Shown: positions 1 through 11,749, numbered from the stretch's first letter. The stretch: DNA of 64,000 nt from Nelumbo lutea (GCA_022828595.1 JAKGHH010000002.1:73876383-73940382), one strand, 5' to 3'. The notes: generated by a model from the sequence alone, not told the origin. Translations and numbers: made by a program.

Positions 1-104
1 GTCTACACCCGCTATAGATGAGCTTTTCGAGTACCTGCTTCTCACACTTTCTATGCTATAACCTTTGAAGAGAAGCTCATCATCTTCCTTTTCTTCTTCA
101 CAGT
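1..104 (-). pseudogene. continuation of the L1 ORF1 remnant left of the copia insertion
   Basis: If the copia element and one copy of its target duplication are ignored, the minus-strand frame ending around 2850 runs on through 104 to 1 without a stop (an acidic stretch with EEEKEDDELL, then a Ser/Arg-rich stretch). This supports one L1 unit cut in two by copia. The piece is truncated by the window edge. Confidence 0.5.
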
Positions 105-418
105 AGTAGAAATCACTAATTGCATATTTAGTCGAGTTTCTTGTGAAAGGAAAGAGGGGGAAGATGAAGATTTCGGTAGTAGAGAAGAAAGGACAAGAAG
201 AAAAGAGTAGGAAGTCAACCAGGATTGTAAATTAACCCAAGCCGCCTACCTCTCATTATATTTATACTTAACTTAAAGGATGAGATATTACAAAGATGCC
301 CTTAGTAGGGCGGCTACTAATATACCTGAACAGACGCAACTTAAAAAAACATAAACTAATGGGCCTAAAGCCCAACAACTTCCTAACTAAATAAAAAACA
401 AACCGGACAAACTCAACA
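105..418 (-). repeat. 3' LTR of the copia element
   Basis: About 314 bp, nearly identical to 2531-2842 apart from scattered substitutions and small indels. On the minus strand it begins TGTTGAGT just after a G-rich polypurine tract and ends CTACT. The few LTR differences suggest a fairly recent insertion relative to the other copia relics here. Confidence 0.9.
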
Positions 419-789
419 CTCCCCCTCAAGTTGGGAGTAAATGTCACACATTCCCAACTTGCGTAGATCATGCTCCAGCTTGTTCTTTGCAACACCTTTT
501 GTGAAAACATCGGTGAGTTGCAGATCAGAAGCAATGTATGGAAGACAAACTTCTCCAGAAGTTACCCTTTCTCTGATAAAATGTTATCCACTTCAATGTG
601 CTTAGTTTGGTCATGCTGGACTGGGTTATGGGCAATGTTAATTGTTGCCTGGTTATCACAGTATAGCATCATAGGTTCTTCTGCCTATACACCAATTTCT
701 TCTAACAGGGAACGGATCCAGAGAAGTTCTGAAACTCCATATGCCATGGCCCTATATTCGGCTTCAGCACTTGATCTTGCCACCACTTT

Positions 790-2061
790 TTATTTCTTAC
801 TCTTCCATGAGACAAAGTTACCCCCAACAAGGGTGCACACTCCTGAAGTTGATCTCCTGTCATCAAGGCATCCTACCCAATCTGCATCTGTATAAGCCTC
901 TAGTTTCAACTGTCCATGATCAGTAAACAATATGCCTCTGCCTGGGTGTCCCTTCAGATAAACAAGAATCATGTCAACTGCCTCCCAATGTTGGACTCAT
1001 GGAGCATGCATGTATTGACTTACTACACTTACTGCATAGGAAATGTCTGGTCTTGTCATACACAAGTATAGCAGCTGACCCACAAGTCTCTGATATCTCC
1101 CAATGTCCTTTACTAGTTCACCTTCTAATGCATTGATTTTATGGTTATGATCAATAAGGGTGCTGATTGCCTTTGTTCCAAGCTTCCCTGTCTCTTGAAG
1201 AAGATCCAAGACATACTTCCTTTGAGAAATAAAAATTCCATGTTTTGATCTTGCAACTTCAATGCCTAAGAAGTATCTCAGTTCTCCAAAATCCTTAATT
1301 TCAAACTCTTTATGTAGGTTCCTTTTCAGACCATCAATCTCACTCAGATCATTCCCGGTGACAACAATATCATCCACATAAACAATTAGGACTGACACCA
1401 AAGATCCCCTTAACTTCACAAACAAGGTGTAATCGGATTAAGTCTAAGTGTAGACAAAACCAATCAAGGCCTTTCTGAATCTGTCAAACCATGCTCTGGG
1501 AGATTGTTTCAAGCCATAAAGTGACTTCTTAAGCCTGCATAACTTTCGCTTTTTAGTATCATTGTAAAAGCCAGCAGGAAGATCCATATACATTTCTTCT
1601 TGCATATCCCCGTTTAGGAAAGCATTCTTCACATCAAGTTGAAACAAGGGCCAAGAGTATGAGGCAGCAAGAGAAAGAAGTATCCGAACATAGGTCATCT
1701 TTGCAACTGGTGCAAAGGTCTCTAAGTAATCAATGCCATAGGTCTGTGTGTACCCTTTTGCAACAAGTCTTGCCTTGTACCTTTCTATACTTCCATTTGC
1801 CTTATATTTTACTGTGTAAACCCATCTGCATCCAACTGTCTCCTTGCCTTCTAGTATATCCACAATGTCCCATGTCCGATTCTTAATCAAAGCTGCCATC
1901 TCTTCCTGCATAGTTGTCTTCCACTCAGGTTTGGAGAGAGCCTCACTAACACCCTTGGGTATAGACACTGAATCAAGGGAGGAAAGAGAAGCACCCCCTC
2001 CCACTGGTCCCATTTCACTCCCGGGCTTATTTTCAACTTCGTGGCCCTCCATGCTTCTCAA
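790..2061 (-). pseudogene. copia reverse transcriptase and RNase H remnant
   Basis: Read on the minus strand from 2061 to about 790. The first block (2061-1444) has the copia RT start: a variable N-terminus, WxxV(D/Y)xVKYKANG-like segment, KARLVAKGY, FAPVAK, and QLDVKNAFLNG. The second block (1425-997) has the catalytic YVDD motif, GELRYFLGIEV and TRPDISYAV. The third (972-790) is the RNase H start with YTDADWVG and STSG. The blocks are separated by stops or frameshifts near 1435 and 985, so the polyprotein is broken. Upstream gag-integrase is missing. It would act in cytoplasmic virus-like particles if whole; as it stands it is dead or mobilised only in trans. Confidence 0.92.
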
Positions 2062-2530
2062 AAAATGTAAAGAAAATAACTAAATTTTGCAACAAGATCA
2101 AACAAAACACCTTTTGGAACCAACAACACCTTTCTGGTGTCCTAGACTTTCTTTCCACAAAAAATTTATTTTCTATGGAACGAGAGAAGAGAGAGAAGAG
2201 GCAGCCGCTCTCTCTAGAAGCCTCCAAATCATGCAGGACTTGAATCGCCCCTTACAAAAAAACTCCAAGGAACCCTAAAAAATTAGGGCGCCACTTCCTA
2301 GGTCAAAATTGAAGAGTCCAACATAAACAAGACTCTCCCCCTTTCTCCAGTTTTTCCTGATTTTGATGAGAAACCCTAGACCAGCTACAAGGCACACAGA
2401 TCCACCAAAAAAATCCAAAAACTAGGCTTACTGAGAGCTTCGATCAGCCTCTTAAATCACCATGCAGTCGTCCGATCTAGGGCTGCATGAGAGAACAACT
2501 TCAAGGAACCTTCAGCCCGCTCTGATACCA

Positions 2531-2842
2531 AGTAGAATTCACTAATTGTAGATTTAGTCGAGTTTCTTGTGAAAGGAAAGAGGGGGAAGATGAAGATTTC
2601 AGCAATAGAGAAGAAAGGAGAAGAAAAGAGTAGGAAGTCAACCAGGATTGTAAATTAACCCTAGCCGCCTACCTCTCATTATATTTATACTTAACTTAAA
2701 GGATGAGATATTACAAGGATGCCCTTAGTAGGGTGGCTACTAATAATAGCTGAACAGTCACAACTTAAAAAAGCACAAACTAATGGGCCTAAAGCCCAAC
2801 AACTTCCTAACTAAAGAAAAAACAAACCGGACCAACTCAACA
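2531..2842 (-). repeat. 5' LTR of the copia element
   Basis: About 312 bp, matching 105-418. In the element's direction the LTR end is followed at once by TGGTATCAGAGC (2519-2530, complement), the usual plant copia primer binding site. Confidence 0.9.
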
Positions 2843-4400
2843 ACAGTTTACCCACTCTGAATCAAATCCATCATCGTCCACTCGGCCTCCAACTGAGCTT
2901 CTCCGCCACTGTTGTGTTTGAACCCCCCATCTTCGAGTCAGGTCACAAGTTAGAAGATGATAGAACTAAACACTGGTCTACCACCTCCAGTCCAGCCTTG
3001 GTCACGTGACCATTTAAGTGATCACCTGATGCCCTTATTTCCTTCGGCCCAGCCCCTTCTTTAAGCCTTAAAATATTGTGTGATGACCCATTTAAAAACC
3101 CATTTCTGAGATTCTTTGAGTTGTCAAGAGGCCCAACGCCAAGTGTCACTCGACTTAGCCCATTACTAAAATTCTGTGGGTCTGGTTTGAGTCTCTTTGA
3201 GTTACCCAGTTCAACACTTGGTCTGGTTTTGCTCAAAAAGTGAGCCCCTCTAACAGATGGCTCATTTAATGTTCCACCTGTCAAAGCTTGGGCATAGGAC
3301 CTGCCCCAATCTGTGTCTTTAACTTGTCTTGCACACTCAAGGCATTTCCTTGCAGTCTCACCTTTTTCAATCTTCTTTCCAAGACTTTCCAAAACTGTAT
3401 AAGCCTCAGCCAATTTCAAATCCGCCAATCCCTGATTTCCACGTAAGTATTCTTCTTCGACCTCCTCTTCCTTCTCCCTTCTGGACTTCCTCCATAGTGA
3501 AGCTTCAGTGGAAGGGAGAAGCCAAGCTGAGTAACAGTTATCAGAGAAAATTTCAATCTTCCTAGGGATTTCTTCTGGTTTAACTCCACTCAATCTAATG
3601 GCTGCGGATCTAAGGTCTAGCAGGAATACACCAACCAGTTTTGCCTTACATAGAGAAGCAATTGACTCAAAAACCTCCTTCTTCCACAGATGGAACGGCA
3701 AGCCAGCAATCCTCACTGTGACTCCATCTACTACTGCCAAGTCCTTTGAGTTTGAACCAAGGGACCAGTTCGTGACTGTAGCATTTCCTTCAGCTGTCTA
3801 CACATACAAAGCACTGATTTCGACTTCATTCTCCAATAAGTCAATCAATGCTTTACACTCTTCAAATGGAGTGATCAAGATAGGACCCTTCGGTTTTAAA
3901 TTTTTACTTAAGTCTACAGCTATTTCCCCCAATCCCTTGGTTCCTTTTTCATTACTGCTATTAGCTTCTTTCCCCAATCTGCCTTCTCCTCTATAAAGGC
4001 TAATTTTCCAGCACTCACCAGCAAACCTGTTTCTCCCTGTTCTTTTTCAAAGAAAGAAGCCTCCATTTCTACCAAGGACTGTTTCGAGCCTCTCTCTTCA
4101 CTCTTCAAGTTCAGGAACTCCTGCAATAGACTATTAATCTCCGCCCAGATTAATCCTTTTCTTCCTTCAGGAATGCAGATAATTTGTTTTTTTCTTTTCT
4201 CCAAATAACTCCATCACTACCAAAAACCTGCCTTTGATATTACACTTTCTCTCAGCTAAATATTTCCTCCTTTCACCTTCCTTCAAACTTTTCCAAACTA
4301 TCTTTCTGCTAGTAGAAAGAGCTCCCTCTACAAATTGCAACTTATCTTTTATCCATACAAAATTTAATGGTTCACCAAGAAGTACGCTGCACATCTAGAA
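2843..4400 (-). pseudogene. L1-type LINE ORF1 (DUF4283-like) remnant
   Basis: Minus-strand ORF1 of a plant L1 element, read from about 4400 down to 2943. The N-terminal part (4394-3920, in two frames) is lysine- and glutamate-rich. The longest open part (3740-2943, 265 aa) contains VRIAGLPFHLWKKEVF and AAIRLSGVKPEEIP, typical of the nucleic-acid-binding ORF1 domain that follows DUF4283, and then a low-complexity Ser/Asn/Gly tail. Frames change several times. Reading resumes in 1-104 beyond the copia insertion, so the L1 extends off the left edge. No endonuclease or RT is visible. Confidence 0.75.
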
Positions 4401-4439
4401 CAGTGGACCAGGAGCTATAGCATCTTAAGATAAATTCTA

Positions 4440-5180
4440 CAGAAGAAGACCCATACAATTTTTCACTACACAGATAAGAAGGGAGCACAAGCAAGCTCAA
4501 AAATAAAAGGAAATTAGGCACCGGGAAGCAGGAATTGATAGATAAAGGTCTCAGCATCCAGATGTTCAATGTGGGAAATCTGAGGTACACCCAATCAAGA
4601 AGGCGTCAGAGTTACAGGCTGTGGAGGAGATTTCCAATACTAGCATGGTCACTGGTGTTGAGGAAGGAGGTGTTTTGACTGAGAGATGTGCCATTAACGA
4701 AGATTGTGAGAACAATAGACACAGTTTTACTAGAGGTGCCAAATAGTTCGTTGTTCAAGGAATCACAGCTTGGGGCGAAGGAAGTGAAGAAGGGTGAACA
4801 AGAGTCAGTAGAAAATTGTTGACCATGCAAAGATTGTGGCATCAACAAGAATTCTAATTCATGGTCATTGAACTGTGTGGAAGACAAATCTTTTATACAG
4901 GAGCCAGAAGAGAGGGATAATAAATGATAGGAATAAAAATGTTCAGGTGGGGGTGGAAAGAAAAGAAGGAAAAGGAAAGTGCAAAGAGTTTGACCAAGTG
5001 CACAAGGCAGATCTGTTAGAGAACTTCTGGAACACATTGGAATTGAATCCATGTAATTTTTATTCCTTTTCAGTGTAATTCTGTTAAGCAGATGGTTTGT
5101 CATCTAGACAACCAGCATTTTGAGATGTACTGCATTTTTTCAATTTAATGAATTTCCTTTTTACTTTTCAAAAAAAAAGA
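4440..5180 (+). mobile_element. L1 3'-end fragment with A-tail
   Basis: The last 200 bases (about 4980-5180) match the end of the L1 at 34510-35331 nearly base for base, including the peptide EFDQVHKADLLENFWNTLEL and the terminal TTCAATTTAATGAATTTCC followed by an A-run at 5169-5178. The body is decayed. It shows that one L1 subfamily inserted at least twice in this window. Confidence 0.7.
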
Positions 5181-6426
5181 TGAGATGGGGATTTTAAGTG
5201 GTTGGAATCTGGTGGGCTCAGAAGTGGGGAGTGGTAGTAAAGAAGGGGAGAAGGAGGTGGTTGACGATTAAGGAGGGACTTTTTGTGACTGGAATTAAGA
5301 AGAATCAGAGGGGAAGAGTGACAGAGATCATGCAGACATGGCAGAGTTGTCTAAGGAGGGTGTCAAATTGGTGATAAATGAAATCAAAACAGTGGTTCAA
5401 AATGGAACTGTGGCAGTTAATCAGGAGGAACTGAGTTTGTAGGAAGGGTTGGGGAAGGTGAGGATCTGGGGTGTATTGAAGAAAGAGGAGGAGAGAATCA
5501 AGGGCCAAAAGTTATTGAACAAGGATGTCACAGGAAGGGGATGAGGCCAATGATGTAAATGATTTTGATAAATAATATATCACATTTCATTAGTATCAAG
5601 AGGAAATTACAGACCCTTGGGAAGGCGCAAGGTGCCACCTCTCCATGACATGTATTCTTTGCCAATGATGTAAATGATGAAAGTAATGACAGCTGAGGAG
5701 GAGGTGGTTGTTGATGAGACTCCTATAATTGAAGGGGCAGTTGGTTCGGAGAAAGTGGTGAATACAGAAGTGGAGATGAGTAAATCATTGGGTTGTTATC
5801 TTTCTTAGAAGAAAAGTTTGGTGTGCCTCCAAAGGGTGGGGGAAACATAGTTTAAACATGGAAGCAATAAGAGTTAATTTAAGGATTGAAAATGCATAAT
5901 ACAGTTCAAAATTACCTGTAGTTGCAAGGGATGGTAATAAAGAGGATGGAGAGGTGGTGACAAATCAGATTTTTGAGAAGAATGTGGTCTTGGAGTTGCT
6001 AGAAGAATCCTAATGCTATAATATGATTCAGTAGCTGGAAAAACCATCAAACAGTACAGGTTTCAAAAGTTTTGTTCCAGATTAAAAGGGGTTTATTTCG
6101 AGTAGGGCCTATCGAGAAGGCAAAGAAATCAAAGAAAGTGTGTGAGAGAAGTAAAAAGGTCTCATATAAGTCACTAGAGTTATCTAAGTAATTGAGTATT
6201 ATCTTGTGCGGTGTTTTGTTTGAGTCCAGTTTCCTGTTGTTTGAGTTCTTTCAATTATTGGGGCTTTGGCGTATCTTATGTCATGTCAGGATGGTAGGAT
6301 GGCCATCTCTGTATTGAGGGTTTAGAGTTTGGTAGTGAGAGGTGAAGTGTTGCTTTTCTCTTTAGTGGTCATGTTTCTTGTAATCTCTTTTTTTTAATAA
6401 AATTTTCTTTTTATTTACCACCAAAA
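5181..6426 (+). mobile_element. decayed L1-like sequence ending in an A-tail
   Basis: No long frame is open. The composition (G/A-rich, lysine-glutamate coding in short frames) is like the ORF1 linker regions elsewhere in the window. It closes with the characteristic L1 end, T-rich then TAATAAAATTTTC and an A-run near 6420-6426. The call rests on that tail and on composition only. A 97-bp insertion interrupts it at 5564-5660. Confidence 0.45.
5564..5660 (-). mobile_element. 97-bp retroposed insertion with 18-bp target duplication
   Basis: GCCAATGATGTAAATGAT occurs at 5546-5563 and again, perfectly, at 5661-5678. The 97 bases between them start with a T-rich stretch, which is the complement of an A-rich LINE/SINE tail. 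This pattern indicates a very short 5'-truncated LINE or SINE copy inserted on the minus strand. I do not recognise the donor. Confidence 0.7.
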
Positions 6427-6783
6427 AATGCTAGAGCATTTAGAAAGAGTGAAGTAAAGAAAACTTTTAGGATTAGATGAAATAATCAAATTTGAAAAAC
6501 CTTTATTTTTATATTGATGATTAGGCATCCTTAAACAGTTCCAAAGATCAACAGTGATGAAATAATCAATTTGAAAAATCTTTATTTGTTATAATAGAAT
6601 TTTCATCAGCTAACAGGTTCACAGCTCATTTGTTGCATGGCCTGTAGGGCCTGTAAAAAGGCTTTTGTTTATTTATTTATGACACGAATCTTCTCAGTAA
6701 CCAATACTATAAATATAGATACCAAAATGAAGCACTTAAAACTTTACACTGAATGTGTCAAGAACTCAGAAATTAAAGCATAC

Positions 6784-6949
6784 CTTGGAACCGTGATATA
6801 ACTTCAGATGGCAAGAAGCATATCTCATAGAAGGAGTCATACCCAACAAAAAGGCAAACCAAGTAAATAATACCGCACACAATCACCACAGCTGATGTAA
6901 GGAATGGAATACCTTCCCACCATTGGCTTATCCTAGTAGGAAATCCTGC
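6784..6949 (-). CDS. RBL15: rhomboid-like protein 15-type gene, coding exon 2 (partial gene)
   Basis: Read on the minus strand this exon encodes AGFPTRISQWWEGIPFLTSA, then a hydrophobic segment (VVIVCGIIYLVCLFVG), then YDSFYEICFLPSEVISRFQ. This is the conserved N-terminus and first membrane helix of plant RHOMBOID-LIKE 15 (a rhomboid-fold membrane protein with a C-terminal UBA domain in known members). The acceptor AG is at 6951-6950 and the donor GT at 6783-6782; the exon ends in phase 1. The catalytic Ser/His exons should follow to the left but none is seen in 1-6783, which is all transposon sequence. They are probably beyond the left edge. If not, this is a gene fragment. Confidence 0.72.
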
Positions 6950-7665
6950 CTGTAGACAAATAGAATAACACAAAATGAGCTACTAAATATAGACAATAAG
7001 TCAATAACATGGAACTGTAACTCCACTTCGTTTTCTGATTGCGTCAAATGTCCATCCCGTACATGTGGAAAGTAATTCCAAAACTAGCAACCTAAAGGAC
7101 ACTAAATTTAACTTCCAAAGAAAAGTACCACGCAAAATATCCACAACATTTATTTATCAAGTCCTAGTTGTCAATAGGAGGAAACGACCTTCCTCAAGTC
7201 ACATAGAACAATCAGCAGTTAGACTTAGACCTTCTCATTCTCATCTAAAATTAAACTAATTGGGTTGTAGAACAAGATTTTCCTTCAGTTAACAGAAACA
7301 CAGTCATAATGCAAGGATGCTGATAAAAGGATGCAAACAATTGATATTGTAAATAACTTTCCACTCGACACAATCTTAAACAACATGACTGAAGCTAATA
7401 AACCAAGCGTTATCTTCCAAAATGGTTATAAATTAATTTAAAACTATATAATTTGTTTTCAAACAGGATTCCTTTCCGAATTTTATCTCCCTAAAACGGA
7501 CAATAGAGAACGAAAACGAAATCTTGAGCGCACATACAATTAATACTGCTTTAGCAAACTGCAAATCAAGATTCTCTGGGCACAATAATGTCGAACTTAC
7601 CAAGAACCAGGAAACCAAATCGAAGAAAGAGAGGCATGAGCCATGAGTTTCAGATCTGAACTTAC

Positions 7666-7689
7666 CTCGGAAACAATGCTTGGTCTCAT
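7666..7689 (-). CDS. RBL15: rhomboid-like protein 15-type gene, coding exon 1
   Basis: A short first coding exon on the minus strand: ATG at 7689-7687, eight codons MRPSIVSE, then donor GTAAG from 7665. It joins in phase 0 to the exon at 6949-6784, giving MRPSIVSEAGFPTRISQWW, which matches how this family starts. The start is chosen for that reason and because upstream DNA has no in-frame alternative that fits. The promoter and 5' leader should lie in about 7690-8000. Confidence 0.7.
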
Positions 7690-8311
7690 TTTGCTTTCCG
7701 AAGCTTCAATTAATTGAGAAAATTTCCCGCTACGAAACCCTTATATACTCTCGCTCTGACGTTCTGTGTTTAGTTCTTCTCGGATGTTCCGTGACCGCGA
7801 TGTAGTTACTGATCATGAGATTGCCGGATGACGAACGTTAGTAAACGTTGGATCCAGACCGTTGGTTGTATGATCTGCCGCTGGGTCAACGATCAGTCTA
7901 AGACTACTTCCTTGTCTTTTTAAACGATCAGTCACCCGATAGACGACAAACCACTTCCAGGCCATTTTTTCTTGGTAGAATGACAAATCAGTCCAGTAAG
8001 AATTTTGTGGTCTTACCATACAGGGATGAATCCTGACTAATCAGTACTTAATTCTTTGTTTCCTTTCAGAAAAATTGTAGAAATGACCCTAGTTTTTCTG
8101 GCAATATGACTTACCTGTATGCTTTTTTCCTAACAAAAACCTCCCCTAACATTTGAAAAGGGTACAAATATTTTTTCTTAGAATAAATTATTAATTCTAA
8201 GAATAAAATATTAATTTTTAGAGAAAAGCATGGGAATTGAGAAGTCTTATAAACAAGGATTTTGAAAAGTTGGGACAAATTCCCACACCATATATGTATG
8301 CATTTTTATTC
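7690..8311. other. upstream region of the rhomboid-like gene
   Basis: This stretch should contain the leader and promoter of the minus-strand rhomboid-like gene. Within about 100 bases of the ATG it is moderately GC-rich with C/T-rich tracts. I do not see a convincing TATA box. Beyond about 8020 it becomes AT-rich without coding signal. Confidence 0.3.
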
Positions 8312-9096
8312 GGGAAAATTCCCGATCAGTACCATGTATTTTGTCTCAAGTGCCCATTTGGTTTCCAAACTTTAAAATGCGATAATCCAGTACTTGAACT
8401 TTTGAAACGTGACAATCTAGTATCTATTGTCTTTATTAATCATCCGCCAAAATCAAAACCAACCGTCCAAATTTTTAGCCCTGCGACAACACTCTTATCT
8501 TTCTTCTCTGAATATTTTGTCATTTTTGAACCAAAACCAAAGCAATTTTTGCAACAAAAGTTTTCCTTAAACTATTGTAATTATCATATCCGAAAAAACA
8601 GAGAAAGAAGAAAGTCTTCGGCCACCATCACTGATCCCTCTCTCTCTCTGTCTCTCAAGTATCAAGACAAAGATTCTAGTTCTTTCCCTCTCTTTTACCT
8701 CTATGAATAAAATATTAATGTATCAAGATAAAAAGTAAATAAAAATAAGTTTTTTTTACCTGGAATTTTATGTTATTGGAAAAGACTTGCAACAACTTTG
8801 CAAGAAAGGCAAAGTTGTTGTAAGTGTTTAGGACGGATAGTTCTTGGGCTCTATTTCATCTTCTTAATAATGAAGATGATGAAAAGTGTGTTTTATTTTC
8901 AAGGGCAATTTTGACATTTTCAAAAGTCTTAAATCGCACATGAGGTCACGTGATATACATAACTAATGGTCCATTAACAACAAGTACTAGATTGTCGTGT
9001 TTCGAAAGTTTGGGTACTAGATTGTTGCATTTTAAAGTTCGGGGACCAAGTTGTCACTCAAGGCAAAGTATAGGGTGCTGATCGGGAATTTTTCCC
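8312..9096. mobile_element. MULE-type MITE with long terminal inverted repeats
   Basis: About 785 bp. The left end GGGAAAATTCCCGATCAG and the complement of the right end GGGAAAAATTCCCGATCAGC start inverted repeats that stay alignable for about 130 bases (8312-8440 with 8965-9096). Flanking 9-mers TTTTTATTC (8303-8311) and TTTTTACTA (9097-9105) agree at 7 of 9. Long inverted repeats plus a 9-bp duplication are the Mutator-like pattern. No transposase; the 157-codon frame at 8237-8710 crosses its boundary and is not a gene. Confidence 0.75.
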
Positions 9097-9105
9097 TTTT
9101 TACTA

Positions 9106-11560
9106 TGACCATGATATGTCAAGCCAACGTGCTTCTAAGTCACCTTGTTACAGAATATTTTTAATTATGAAATTACCCTTAAACATGTAAAGACCAAAAT
9201 GACATTGTTTTATTTTTTAAGTGTCATTTGATCTTTCATGCCCTGTATCCTCCTCCCCTTGCTCTCTTCTTGCCTCTCTCTATGCATTCCATGTATTTTT
9301 AGCTTACATGAGTCTTGAACCAGGTGTTTTTTATCTCATTTTCTATTCCATTTCCTTCTTGAGCCAACGTCTCAACCCTCATGTCTTATACACCTTTTAT
9401 TTTTCTTTTCAATCATATTAAGGTCTCATCCTATTGGATTGAATCCAACCCAACTAGATGCATTAGAACATTTCCATCAAAAATTGGTGCATCCTTGCCA
9501 ACAAAGATAAATGAGCTACACTGAGGAGGGTAGCAGCAATTAAGTTGCCAAAATATGAATACTTTGCAATATATTATAAGGTAATTTTCTTTAAGTTAAC
9601 CATAAATCCTATATACTGAATTTGCAAATTTCCTCTTATCAAAACAACATGAACAACTAAGAATTTTTATTATAAATTAAATTTCTTTGTTATGTTTAAA
9701 TAATCATATATAAATAGAAAGCATATCTTAAAGAAATGAAGGAAATGATGATAACATTTTCCTTTTTTCCTATTTCTAAATTTATCTATTATAAATATCT
9801 TATTCTCTTAGGAATGAGAAGGCTAAAACGAGGAGAAGAAGGACTAATTTTTTTCACATTGATCATTTTTCTTTATGAAAGTATATTCTTTTATTATTTA
9901 TGTGCGGTCATTTTTCCTTATGGAATTATGGTTCAAGTATATAGGTTTTAAAGAGTGATGATTCACACCCCTACAACTATCATCACATTGTCAATTTGAT
10001 GTTTGAACATCGTATTTATCCATTTTATAATTTATCATGAAATGTATTATCATACCCTTTGCTAACTTCTTGCACTTCCATGTTTATTATTATCTTGGAT
10101 TTCATAAATTCATATTCAAATGACTATAATTCCTTAGGTAGGAACTAGAGAACTTTGGAATTCAATGGATGGACTCATAGATGTTTATCGAATACATCTA
10201 CCAATTTGAGGTATATCATGAGAGCTTTTTTATTATATATAAAATGTTATCTCTTTCATCCCATTATATTATTTTGTACATGTTTATATAGAAGTTGATT
10301 GAACATAAGCATCAATTTTTGCATATAAAACCATTTGGTGTAGCTTGTTTTATCACATACTAGCTATTGCATTATAGGCATGTTTATGGGGTATTATTTT
10401 TCCCAATAACTTCAGGGTGGTGAAATAAGAATGATGCTCATGACTTTCACTTGGGTTTCACAAAAATAACATTAAGTGTTGATGAATAATATAAGTTACA
10501 ACATGTTGGTAGAACCTCACATATTAACCCATTGATCTTTGTTGCCCCACTACTAATCTACTAAATCATTTAGTAGTTTGGTATGAAAGGCTAAAATCAT
10601 TAGTGACCTTTATCTTATTCATTTAAAATCTATAATCGACCATTTATTATTGGAATATAACCATGAAAGGCAACAAAGGATGTCATGTCCTCAATAATCA
10701 ATTTAACTAACAACTCAAATTTATCTTGCTAACTTTTACTATGATGACAATTAAAACATATGGTGATAATATAAGAAGGTTTAGCAAACAATAACCTACA
10801 CTATCATATAATAAAAAATATTGATACTAGGACATAAAATCCAAGTAAGGGTGGGTATGTCCTCACTACGGAATTTAATTAGCTAATGCCTTACATTTAT
10901 CTTAGTAAATTTTATTCGACTAACAAAAAGAGCATTCAAGGAAAATTTGCCCATGCGAAAGAAGATGAGAAAAATAGAAGATAAAAAATAAAGATATTGT
11001 GAATGGGAAAATTACGGGATAAAATATCAATATGGATTGAATAATTCTTAGTAATAAAATTAAATTTTCAATTCTTAATATTTACAAGATCATATACCAT
11101 TTTATGTAAATTTATGTTTTCATTTCTCTAATCGAACCCATAATAATGCTTTCTTGTTTATTTTCTAAAGATGATGACAAACTTATATAAAGTGTTATTG
11201 TGCTACTACACTTTTAAGGGAAGTATACTTGGGATTTGTGATAAAAAAAATGACTTTAATAAATTTATTGACAAAATTTGTGTTGATTTGAAAGTCAACC
11301 ATAATAGTAACATTAACTTATATTAGACAATTTATCTCAATAGAACATGCTTCTTGCTACTAAATAAGCCATGTGATTTTTCAAATATAATGGAGTTTTA
11401 CAAAGAAAGTACAATCATGCATACATTTTCAATGGACATAAAACAAACGAATGTTGATAATTAACCAAGCCACCATTCACAAAATGTACCAAACCATGGC
11501 AATGATTAAGAACATATTTTAGAGGTTAATAAAAGAGATTAATAATAATTATGTCAATAG
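9106..11560. other. AT-rich spacer without recognisable gene
   Basis: Long AT-rich stretch. The open frames in it are short, hydrophobic from T-rich codons and unlike known proteins. I see no inverted-repeat pair, tRNA or LTR that I can defend. It may hold old transposon debris. Confidence 0.4.
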
Positions 11561-11594
11561 GAGTATGATATAGAGTTCGAATCACCTGCCCATG

Positions 11595-11742
11595 AGAACT
11601 CTGCCCACGCCTACCCACAATACATAACCCTCGTGAATTGGGAACATCTCCCCCTACATAATATTATGCAAAGGATGAGATGTTCTCCATGTGTGGCTCC
11701 GATAAACATTGGCAGAGTTTTCGTGGGCAGGAGATCCGGACA
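11595..11742. repeat. imperfect palindrome, possible foldback MITE
   Basis: GCCCATGAGAACTCTGCC near 11589 and GGCAGAGTTTTCGTGGGC near 11711 are inverted copies, and GGGAACATCTCC (about 11640) pairs with GAGATGTTCTCC (about 11677). The whole roughly 150-bp unit could fold into one arm-loop-arm structure. The outer boundaries and a target duplication are not clear. Confidence 0.5.
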
Positions 11743-11749
11743 CAATGAT

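Larger units (their letters stand above)
105..2842 (-). mobile_element. Ty1/copia LTR retrotransposon, internally deleted, with both LTRs
   Basis: Minus-strand copia element of about 2.7 kb bounded by two direct LTRs (105-418 and 2531-2842) and a perfect 5-bp target duplication, ACAGT, at 100-104 and 2843-2847. The primer site complementary to initiator Met-tRNA abuts the right LTR at 2519-2530. A purine tract (seen in plus as the C-rich run after 418) abuts the left LTR. Only reverse transcriptase and RNase H remain (about 790-2061); gag, protease and integrase are gone, so it is non-autonomous. It sits inside an L1 ORF1 remnant whose reading continues on both sides, so it is younger than that L1. 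Confidence 0.93.

Noticed and set aside
470..895. 141-codon plus-strand frame
   Set aside because: Antisense shadow of the copia RNase H.
8237..8710. 157-codon frame as a hypothetical gene
   Set aside because: It crosses the left edge of the MULE-type MITE and lies mostly in its terminal repeat; composition is not protein-like.
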